In this document: piece by piece, positions 1 to 6,203 of the stretch | Layout: each line of letters begins with the position of its first letter | How positions within the stretch are numbered: the first letter of the stretch is position 1 | Source of the DNA: JAAERC01 sp032123495 | GTDB lineage: Bacteria > Zixibacteria > MSB-5A5 > GN15 > PGXB01 | Direction: 5' to 3' | Length of the DNA: 10,316 nt | Assembly (NCBI GenBank): GCA_032123495.1 | Contig: JAQBFG010000245.1 | Coordinates: 1-10,316, forward strand | Translations under genes and position numbers: made by a program | Notes under the pieces: model-generated | The model's database searches: none | Seen by the model: the letters and a program-made list of their open reading frames with translations, nothing else | Told to the model about the DNA's origin: nothing

Positions 1-201
1 GCAAGAAATATTTTGGTCAGACGATAATGGGGGCCAGCGAACTTGACCGAAATATATTCTGATTACAAGAAAGTTTCCGGAATAATGGTTCCTTTCAAGG
101 TGACTCTTAGCTCAGGTGCAAGCAAAGTTGCTGAGGTTGAAGTAAAGGATTATATAACCAATCCTGAAATTGATGAGACCATCTTTAATAAGCCTGAATA
201 G
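1..201 (+). CDS. 3' fragment of an upstream gene, LolA-like / outer-membrane-lipoprotein-sorting-type C terminus, with an apparent frameshift
   Basis: The frame open from 28 to the TAG at 199-201 gives 57 residues, including NLTEIYSDYKKVSGIMVPFK and ending in PEIDETIFNKPE. The pattern 'SDY-K-V-G-I-P-F ... D-IF-KP' is what I associate with the last strands of LolA/LppX-like outer-membrane lipoprotein-sorting proteins, or the similar domain appended to some M16-type peptidases. The assignment rests on this short tail only. The same frame has a TAA at 25-27. The frame that starts at base 3 reads KKYFGQTIMG and joins it smoothly if one G is removed from the five-G run at 29-33, giving QTIMGPANLTEIYSDYK. 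A single-base indel is therefore likely, either an assembly error near a contig edge or a real mutation. A strong terminator follows 65 bases later, so this gene is the end of a separate unit. Confidence 0.55.
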
Positions 202-265
202 GAAGATATTGGCGTTTAGCCTGCGATAATATTACCATACAGATGTAAGGAAATATTAGCAATAT

Positions 266-308
266 CGCCTGAAATTGAATTATTTTTCGATTTCAGGCGT
301 TTTTTTTT
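266..308 (+). terminator. Strong intrinsic (rho-independent) terminator
   Basis: CGCCTGAAAT at 266-275 pairs perfectly with ATTTCAGGCG at 290-299. The stem continues inward with one T·G wobble and three more pairs (276-279 with 286-289), making 14 bp around a six-base loop at 280-285. Nine consecutive T follow at 300-308. It lies 65 bases after the stop of the upstream fragment and 276 bases before the first paralog. It should end the upstream transcript and separate it from the tandem array. Confidence 0.93.
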
Positions 309-432
309 CAAAATATTTGTTGATTTTGAGGCTGGTTCGTCATATTATTATGCGAAATGAAACATTTATTTTCACCCAGATAACTCCTCACCGTCAGAAT
401 GGAGATTACTATTATTTAAAAATTGATTTGAA

Positions 433-456
433 ACTGATTTGTGTTAGAAAATCAGT
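433..456. promoter_or_regulatory. 8-bp inverted repeat, candidate operator
   Basis: ACTGATTT at 433-440 and AAATCAGT at 449-456 are perfect inverted copies separated by eight bases. Half-site centres are 16 bases apart, a spacing compatible with a dimeric DNA-binding protein. A T-rich stretch (457-469) follows, so a weak second terminator is an alternative, but the stem is short and AT-rich. It lies 127 bases before the start codon of the first paralog. No regulator gene is visible in the window. Confidence 0.3.
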
Positions 457-546
457 ATTTTATTTTAATTAATTATTATGATGAATGGACTTTTTAATAT
501 ATATAGAGAGACAGATAAACAGTTAATATTGATTTTAAATAGGTAA

Positions 547-566
547 TGATATTTTTTTAAATATCA
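547..566 (+). promoter_or_regulatory. Hairpin just upstream of the first paralog's ribosome site
   Basis: TGATATTT at 547-554 and AAATATCA at 559-566 form a perfect 8-bp stem with a TTTT loop. It ends three bases before the GGGAG ribosome site. The stem is almost pure A+T and would be weak as RNA. It may be a protein-binding site, a minor leader structure, or chance in AT-rich DNA. Confidence 0.3.
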
Positions 567-569
567 AAC

Positions 570-574
570 GGGAG
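570..574 (+). promoter_or_regulatory. Ribosome binding site of the first paralog
   Basis: GGGAG at 570-574 sits nine bases before the ATG at 584 and supports that start. The identical motif at the identical spacing precedes the second paralog (3491-3495). Confidence 0.8.
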
Positions 575-583
575 TGTTAGAGT

Positions 584-3244
584 ATGTTTAGAACCAGACT
601 GATAAGTATAGTTATCTTTGGTATTCTTTTATTTGGCCTGATTTTCAGTATTTCGGCAGGTAGAAATCTATACGATGATTCAAATAAAATGCAGGCCTAC
701 AAATCTGCGGATGACCCGTATGTCACTATTGGTGTTCATAGAGTTGGTCAGCTTGGTATAACCATTGTTAATCAGGGACAGATTGGATTGGCCGGTGCCA
801 ATATTGTTGATCCGCGCGACCCTACAATTCTCGCCCCCTCAGGTGTTTACCCATATCCCGGGAATAACGATTACCTTTTTAGGGGAGCATTTTGGATTGG
901 AGCCATTATCGGACGTGACACGCTCGTTTCGGTTGGCGCCGACGGCTGGATCGGAACGCAGGAGATGTGGCCCGACCCATACCCGAGAGGTGAAATTGTC
1001 TTTAGGTCAATTTCAAACGCGGCTGACATTGATGCCATTTCGGAGGAAGATTTTATCACGATGTACACTGATACGGTCACAAACCCGAATTTTGTTGGTG
1101 CCGATCCATTTGACGGCCGTCCGCATATACCGCTTAATATCGAAGTAAATCAGCGTAGTTATGCCTGGAGTTATTCATACGCTGAGGATTTTGTCCTTTT
1201 TGATATGTCCATAAAAAACATCGGTAATCGAGTTCTTAATAGTGTTTTCATGGGACTATATGTCGATGGTGATGTTGGTGGCGTCGGTGGCGGTATTGGT
1301 GAAGCGATTGATGATATCTGCGGCTTTAAAAGGTCAATTGATTCTCCCTTTGGCTGCGGATGGATTGATACTATCAATGTTGCATGGATATCCGATAACA
1401 ACGGACTCGACGATGGTAATACCGAAGACGAATGCCCTTTCAGTGGGGGCAGTTATAATGATGTTAGTGGAATGAGAGTTGTTAGGACTCCCTCGGATTC
1501 CTTGAAATATTCATTTAACTGGTGGATATCCAACGGCTCTGCGCCAATCGATTTTGGCCCGCGTATGGAAGGAACTGCGGAAGACCCGTTTAGGGATTTT
1601 GGCGGATTTCTGGGAACACCAATGGGTGACCGGAACAAATATTATATCATGAGTCATGAAGAATTTGATTATGATCAGCTGTTTTGCGCCAAAGATAATA
1701 CAATTGATGGCTGGCTGGAAAGAGCTCCTCAGGCGGATGATTTTGCCGATGGATATGACACCAGATATCTTCTCTCATTTGGACCTTTTGATATTTCACC
1801 CGGTGAGGTTTTACCGCTGACCTTTGCCTATGTTTCGGGCGCAGAATTTCTTTCCGACTGTGATGCCTATGAAAATAATTTTAATCGATTTGCCCCGGAA
1901 GAATACTACAATACCTTCAACTTTGATTCTATTGGATTAAATTCCATTTGGGCCGGTATGATTTATGACAATCCCGGCGTCGATACTGACGGTGATGGAT
2001 ATCGAGGTAAATACAGAATCTGCATTTCTGAGGATTCTCCTGGCAAAGGTGGCGAGGCGAGTCGTGAAGATACTGTTTATTATCAGGGAGATGGTGTCCC
2101 TGACTTTAAAGGTGCCTCTCCCCCGCCAGCTCCGGAGCTTTGGGTTATCAACCCGTATCCGCTAGGCGATACAATCAAAAGCTTAATAATTCCTCATGTT
2201 ACCGAAGCCAATGAAGGTGAAGTTACAATCAGGTGGTATGGATATCGTTCAGAAACGACAAAAGATCCTTTTAGTGGTATAATTGATTTTGAGGGATACC
2301 GCGTTCTTACCTCGCTTACTGAGGAACTTGAAGGTTTTGTTCTATTGTCCTCATTCGACAAAGAAAATTATAATAGATTTGAATATGATCGTTTTGCCGC
2401 AGACAACCCCTGGGGTCTTCGTGAATTACCATTCTCATTACTCGAATTAAAGGAATTATATGGGGAGGATTTCAATCCTAACGAATGGCGAATTGACCAA
2501 CCTTTTTATTGGTTAGACACCTTAGTCATTGACACAGGTATAGTCCCAGACACAATCATTACAGAGAATTCCTTTTATTTCGCTGCTCAGGATTGGAATC
2601 AATCCGATTTAACCGACACTACATTGATTCATAAAATGTATCCCAATCAACCGCCTCCTTCAATTTTAGACCACGATTCAGCCTGGGTTTACACAAGAGA
2701 TGAAATGACCGATGACGGCTATTTTAAATACTATATGTATGAATACAACTTTACAAATTTATTGCCATCGCAGCTTTATTATTTTGCGGTAACCGCCTTT
2801 GATTTTGGCTCGCCAAAAAGTGGGTTGACTTCATTGGAAACTCGACCAAACAAGAATTTTATTGCTGAATATGCCCAGAATTCGAATTCGTTAGTTGAAA
2901 ATGGCGATTTAAAAGTTGTTGTATACCCCAACCCCTATCGGGGTGATGCCAATTATAAGGACGCTGGCTTTGAAGGGCGCGGAATTGGTGATGCTGCCGA
3001 TGAAAGAATACGTCGCATTCATTTTACCAATCTTCCTCATAAATGCACCATTCGAATATTCTCATTGGATGGTGATTTAGTGCGTCAGATTGATCATGAT
3101 GAGCCATTGGATTATCCCGGATCAATGCATGAGGAGTGGGATTTAATTACCCGTAATACTCAAATGATTGTCTCCGGAATTTATTATTATTCAGTTGAAT
3201 CTGAATATGGCAGCCAAATTGGAAAATTGGTTGTAATTTTGTAG
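584..3244 (+). CDS. Large exported surface protein, paralog 1, with Fn3-like region and type IX-like C-terminal sorting domain
   Basis: This 886-aa protein is the first of four related genes. The start is fixed by GGGAG nine bases upstream and by the signal peptide at residues 1-25, with likely cleavage after SISA. Residues 42-420 form a beta-rich core I cannot assign to a named family. Its landmarks are GAFWIGAIIGRDTLVSVG (101-118), RSYAWSYSYAEDFVLFD (191-207), DDICGF (243-248), RVVRTPSDSLKYSFNWW (298-314) and the 335-370 block. Residues 461-473 hold YDNPG and DTDGDGY, a DxDxDG calcium-loop-like motif. DFKGASPPPAP (507-517) is a probable hinge. Residues 546-755 look fibronectin-III-like (TIRWYGY, DFEGYRV, then LLPSQLYYFAVTAFDFGSP). 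Residues 777-886 (VVVYPNPYR ... GKLVVIL) resemble the FlgD-Ig/Por-secretion sorting domain. Relative to paralog 2 it has about 12 extra residues near 644-663. No catalytic motif was seen. Export to the cell surface or medium is inferred; the function is unknown. Confidence 0.93.
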   Translation: MFRTRLISIVIFGILLFGLIFSISAGRNLYDDSNKMQAYKSADDPYVTIGVHRVGQLGITIVNQGQIGLAGANIVDPRDPTILAPSGVYPYPGNNDYLFRGAFWIGAIIGRDTLVSVGADGWIGTQEMWPDPYPRGEIVFRSISNAADIDAISEEDFITMYTDTVTNPNFVGADPFDGRPHIPLNIEVNQRSYAWSYSYAEDFVLFDMSIKNIGNRVLNSVFMGLYVDGDVGGVGGGIGEAIDDICGFKRSIDSPFGCGWIDTINVAWISDNNGLDDGNTEDECPFSGGSYNDVSGMRVVRTPSDSLKYSFNWWISNGSAPIDFGPRMEGTAEDPFRDFGGFLGTPMGDRNKYYIMSHEEFDYDQLFCAKDNTIDGWLERAPQADDFADGYDTRYLLSFGPFDISPGEVLPLTFAYVSGAEFLSDCDAYENNFNRFAPEEYYNTFNFDSIGLNSIWAGMIYDNPGVDTDGDGYRGKYRICISEDSPGKGGEASREDTVYYQGDGVPDFKGASPPPAPELWVINPYPLGDTIKSLIIPHVTEANEGEVTIRWYGYRSETTKDPFSGIIDFEGYRVLTSLTEELEGFVLLSSFDKENYNRFEYDRFAADNPWGLRELPFSLLELKELYGEDFNPNEWRIDQPFYWLDTLVIDTGIVPDTIITENSFYFAAQDWNQSDLTDTTLIHKMYPNQPPPSILDHDSAWVYTRDEMTDDGYFKYYMYEYNFTNLLPSQLYYFAVTAFDFGSPKSGLTSLETRPNKNFIAEYAQNSNSLVENGDLKVVVYPNPYRGDANYKDAGFEGRGIGDAADERIRRIHFTNLPHKCTIRIFSLDGDLVRQIDHDEPLDYPGSMHEEWDLITRNTQMIVSGIYYYSVESEYGSQIGKLVVIL

Positions 3245-3258
3245 CTATTATAAATAAT

Positions 3259-3308
3259 TGGGAGGATAAATAGACCTCATAAAACTACCTCATTTGTTTA
3301 TCTTCCCA
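3259..3308 (+). promoter_or_regulatory. Intercistronic stem-loop after the first paralog
   Basis: TGGGAGGATAAA at 3259-3270 pairs with TTTATCTTCCCA at 3297-3308 over 12 bp with one G·T wobble. The 26-base loop contains two direct copies of ACCTCAT (3274-3280 and 3287-3293). It begins 15 bases after the stop codon at 3244. No T-run follows, so it is not a standard intrinsic terminator. A 3'-end stabiliser or processing structure is more likely. The loop's CCTC could also pair with the GGAGG of the left arm, giving alternative folds. Confidence 0.5.
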
Positions 3309-3424
3309 TATTATCCCGCCATAAGATAAGCATGGGCGTAATTGAATTTCTTTGAATATTTTGGTTTTCCCTATTGCGTCCATCGACATATTACATTAAT
3401 GTTAGGGTCAAAATAAAATAGAAA

Positions 3425-3469
3425 GGCAGGTTCTATTGTTCAGCAAAACAATAAGTGATTTAATCTGCC
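3425..3469 (+). promoter_or_regulatory. Two-tier stem-loop in the leader of the second paralog
   Basis: An outer stem pairs GGCAGGTT (3425-3432) with AATCTGCC (3462-3469), including one G·T wobble. An inner perfect stem pairs TATTGTT (3434-3440) with AACAATA (3447-3453) around a six-base loop. One base on the left and eight on the right form the internal bulge. The structure ends 35 bases before the ATG at 3505. It may be a cis-acting leader element. It matches no riboswitch class I recognise. Confidence 0.4.
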
Positions 3470-3490
3470 AACAGGAGCCTAAAAAAGATA

Positions 3491-3495
3491 GGGAG
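3491..3495 (+). promoter_or_regulatory. Ribosome binding site that decides the start of the second paralog
   Basis: GGGAG at 3491-3495 lies nine bases before the ATG at 3505, the same motif and spacing as in paralog 1. It supports 3505 over an in-frame TTG at 3436. The TTG would add 23 polar residues in front of the signal peptide and lies inside the leader stem-loop. Confidence 0.85.
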
Positions 3496-3504
3496 AATAA
3501 AATA

Positions 3505-6147
3505 ATGAAGAAATTCAATCAATTAGGCCTTACATTTGCAATTCTTTTATTATTAATAATTGTATCGAATGATGCCTTGGCTCGCGCTCGATACGACATC
3601 AACAATAATCAAATTCAGGCGCGAAAAATCTCGGATGATCCATATGTATCTATTGGGGTTCATAGAGTTGGCCGTTTGGGGCTGACGGTAGTTAATGTCG
3701 GCCAAATTGGAACCGGGTTTGCCGGTGCCCAAATGGATCCAAGAGATCCCAACAGAATAGCTCCGTCAGCTGTTTATCCTTATCCCGGCAACAACACCTA
3801 TCTATTTGCAGGAGCATTTTGGATTGGCGCAATCGTTGGACGCGATACTCTTGTTTCAGTTGGTGCTGATGGCTGGTCGTTTATACAGGAAATGTATCCC
3901 GATCCTTATCCAAGAGGAGAAGTTCTTTTCAGATCTATTTCTAACCCCAGCGATTTGGATGCGGTATCTGAAGAGGATTTTGTAATGATGTACACCGATA
4001 CAGTCACCAACCCAGCTTATGTCGCCCCTGACCCCAATGACGGACGACCGCATATTCCGCTGAATATTGAAGTTAACCAACGCAGTTATGCCTGGAGTTA
4101 TTCTTATGCCGAAGATTTTGTTTTATTCGATATGTCAATTAAGAATATCGGCAACAGAGTGCTAAATCAATTTTATATGGGTTTGTATGTTGATGGTGAT
4201 GTCGGCAGTCTTAATGGATCTGGACAGGAATTTACAGACGATATTTGCGGTTTCAAAAGAGATATCCCATCACCTCTTGGCCATGACTGGGTCGATACAA
4301 TAAATGTTGCCTATATAGCTGATAATAATGGCAGAGATGATTCCAATAATGAGGACGATTGTCCCTTCGGGCCCGGTAATTATACCGGTGTCCATGGTAT
4401 GAGAGTTGTCAGGACTCCCTCTGACTCACTAAAATATTCATTTAATTGGTGGATATCAAACGGCGGAGCGGCATTCGATTTTGGCCCACGCATGACCGGA
4501 ACCGCGGAAGATCCGTTTCGTGATTTTGGCGGATTTTTGGGAACTCCGGAAGGTGATCGAAACAAATATTATATTATGAGCCATGAAGAGTTTGATTATG
4601 ATCAGCTTTTCTGTGCCAAAGATAATACCAATGAAGGTTGGCTGGAAAGAGGACCCGATGCTGATGATTTTGCCGACGGTTTTGACACTCGATATCTGTT
4701 ATCTTTTGGTCCTTTTGATGTCTCTCCCGGAGAAGTATTACCGCTGACCTTTGCTTATGTGGCTGGCGACAATTTTTTCTCAGATTGTGATGCTTATGAC
4801 AGATTTAATAGATATGCTCCTGAAGGATATTACAACACGTTTAATTTTGACGAAATCGGGTTAAATGCAATCTGGGCAGAGCAGATCTATGACAACCCTG
4901 GAGTTGATACAGATGGTGATGGATATCGGGGAAAATATCGAACTTACCCGGAAACAACTTTTTATGTTGTTGATGAAGTTCAATATATTGGTGAGATTAC
5001 CATCGATACAGTTTTTCATAAAGGTGATGGGGTACCAGATTTTAAGGGCGCCTCTCCGCCACCGGCTCCGGAACTATGGGTTATTAATCCCTATCCAATA
5101 GGTGATACAGTTAGAAGTTTGGTAACCCCCGGACTTACCGAAGCTAATGCCGGCGAGATGACAATTCAATGGTATGGTTATCGTTCGGAAACAACTCAGG
5201 ATCCTTTCAGCGGAGAACTCGATTTTGAGGGGTATCGTGTCTATATGTCACTGACTGAAGAGCTCCTTGGATATTATGTGGTTTCTACATACGACAATGA
5301 GAATTATAATAGATATGAATACAATCCAAATTCAACAACGACCGGCGAAGAGTGGGAATTAAATGATTTGCCTTTTACCATTGATGAGCTAAAGGCACTT
5401 TATGGTGAAAGCTTTAATCCAAATGAATACACACTCAATCGACCATTTTATTGGGAAAACGATTCAACCAACTATATATTCGCCGCGCAGGATTGGAATC
5501 AATCGACCTTAACCGATACCACTCTAATTCATAAGGTGTATCCAAATCAACCGTATCCGTCGGTTCTCAATCATGATTCCGCCTGGGTCCATTACCGGGA
5601 TGAGATGACCACTGATGGATATTTCAAATATTTCATGTATGAATTCAAAGTCACGAATTTATTGCCATCCCAGCTTTATTATTTTTCGGTCACCGCCTTT
5701 GATTTTGGATCCCCGAGCAGCGATCTTGCCTCACTTGAAACTCGCCCCAATAAAAACTATATAGCCGAATACGCACAAAATCAAACTAGCGTAGTTGAGG
5801 CTGGTGGCTTAAATGTAGTTGTTTATCCGAATCCATATCGCGGGGACGCCAATTATAAGGATATCGGTTTCTTCGAAGGAAGAGGTTTGGATAATCCGCC
5901 CGACGAAAGAATTCGTCGTATTCACTTTACCAACCTCCCCCATAAATGCACAATTAGGATATTCTCGATAGATGGTGATTTAATTCGTAAGATTGAACAC
6001 GATGATCCGATAGATTTTCCAGGATCAATGCATGAGGAATGGGATCTAATCACTCGGAATACGCAGATGGTTGTCTCTGGCATTTATTATTACTCGGTTG
6101 AATCAGAGAATGGCAGCCAAGTTGGCAAACTTGTGATAATACTTTAA
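3505..6147 (+). CDS. Large exported surface protein, paralog 2, with Fn3-like region and type IX-like C-terminal sorting domain
   Basis: Starting at the ATG at 3505, the product is 880 aa. A signal peptide spans residues 1-27 (MKKF, a hydrophobic run, then DALA before RARYD). It is the closest relative of paralog 1 and has the same order of parts. The beta-rich core covers about 45-420, with GAFWIGAIVGRDTLVSVG at 103-120. DTDGDGY is at 468-474, DFKGASPPPAP at 512-522, the Fn3-like region at about 551-746 and the C-terminal sorting-like domain from about 771 to 880. The last 40 residues differ from paralog 1 at only four conservative or loop positions. Residues 270-288 (ADNNG...NEDDCPF) form an acidic loop reminiscent of thrombospondin type-3 calcium repeats, shared with paralog 1 but not with 3 and 4. 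The gene sits 260 bases after paralog 1, and a hairpin rather than a terminator separates it from paralog 3. Cell-surface location is inferred; the function is unknown. Confidence 0.93.
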   Translation: MKKFNQLGLTFAILLLLIIVSNDALARARYDINNNQIQARKISDDPYVSIGVHRVGRLGLTVVNVGQIGTGFAGAQMDPRDPNRIAPSAVYPYPGNNTYLFAGAFWIGAIVGRDTLVSVGADGWSFIQEMYPDPYPRGEVLFRSISNPSDLDAVSEEDFVMMYTDTVTNPAYVAPDPNDGRPHIPLNIEVNQRSYAWSYSYAEDFVLFDMSIKNIGNRVLNQFYMGLYVDGDVGSLNGSGQEFTDDICGFKRDIPSPLGHDWVDTINVAYIADNNGRDDSNNEDDCPFGPGNYTGVHGMRVVRTPSDSLKYSFNWWISNGGAAFDFGPRMTGTAEDPFRDFGGFLGTPEGDRNKYYIMSHEEFDYDQLFCAKDNTNEGWLERGPDADDFADGFDTRYLLSFGPFDVSPGEVLPLTFAYVAGDNFFSDCDAYDRFNRYAPEGYYNTFNFDEIGLNAIWAEQIYDNPGVDTDGDGYRGKYRTYPETTFYVVDEVQYIGEITIDTVFHKGDGVPDFKGASPPPAPELWVINPYPIGDTVRSLVTPGLTEANAGEMTIQWYGYRSETTQDPFSGELDFEGYRVYMSLTEELLGYYVVSTYDNENYNRYEYNPNSTTTGEEWELNDLPFTIDELKALYGESFNPNEYTLNRPFYWENDSTNYIFAAQDWNQSTLTDTTLIHKVYPNQPYPSVLNHDSAWVHYRDEMTTDGYFKYFMYEFKVTNLLPSQLYYFSVTAFDFGSPSSDLASLETRPNKNYIAEYAQNQTSVVEAGGLNVVVYPNPYRGDANYKDIGFFEGRGLDNPPDERIRRIHFTNLPHKCTIRIFSIDGDLIRKIEHDDPIDFPGSMHEEWDLITRNTQMVVSGIYYYSVESENGSQVGKLVIIL

Positions 6148-6160
6148 ATGACGTTATTTT

Positions 6161-6192
6161 TGGAATCCGGATTCTATACAATTCGGATTCCA
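6161..6192 (+). promoter_or_regulatory. Strong intercistronic hairpin between the second and third paralogs
   Basis: TGGAATCCG (6161-6169) pairs perfectly with CGGATTCCA (6184-6192). Four further inner pairs, one of them G·T, give a 13-bp stem with a six-base loop. The left part also contains the 12-bp palindrome GAATCCGGATTC (6163-6174). It starts 13 bases after the stop of paralog 2 and ends 11 bases before the ATG of paralog 3. The next bases, TCTAATGAACT, hold no T-run, so termination is unlikely. It occupies the region where a ribosome site would be expected, so an effect on initiation or on mRNA processing is plausible. Confidence 0.6.
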
Positions 6193-6203
6193 TCTAATGA
6201 ACT

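Larger units (their letters stand above)
309..583 (+). promoter_or_regulatory. Gene-free AT-rich leader upstream of the paralog array, presumed promoter region
   Basis: No convincing gene lies here. Transcription of the array must start in this region or beyond it if the terminator at 266-308 is efficient. I found no -35/-10 pair good enough to call; candidates such as TTGTGT at 439 with TATTTT at 461 match poorly. The region does hold an 8-bp inverted repeat at 433-456, a second AT-only hairpin at 547-566, and the ribosome site of the first paralog at 570-574. Promoter consensus in FCB-group lineages can differ from the E. coli type, so a missing sigma70 match means little. Confidence 0.45.

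Noticed and set aside
275..472. Small + strand reading frame of 65 codons in the spacer before paralog 1
   Set aside because: It begins inside the terminator stem, has no ribosome site, and its product is an AT-driven, compositionally odd sequence with no recognisable features.
309..583. Sigma70-type promoter pairs
   Set aside because: Several -35/-10-like hexamers occur, as expected in AT-rich DNA, but none combines good matches with proper spacing.
871..1638. Antisense and out-of-frame reading frames over the paralogs, such as those at 871-1080, 1171-1401 and 1453-1638
   Set aside because: They overlap strongly conserved coding sequence, and the counterparts at matching places in other paralogs (such as 4380-4565) arise from the shared + strand protein. 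They have no start signals of their own.
3436..3504. N-terminal extension of paralog 2 from an in-frame TTG
   Set aside because: It would put 23 polar residues before a normal signal peptide and lies within a leader stem-loop. The ATG at 3505 has GGGAG at the same spacing as paralog 1.
6161..6192. Intrinsic terminator between paralogs 2 and 3
   Set aside because: The stem is good, but no T-run follows on the + strand, and the next gene starts 11 bases later.
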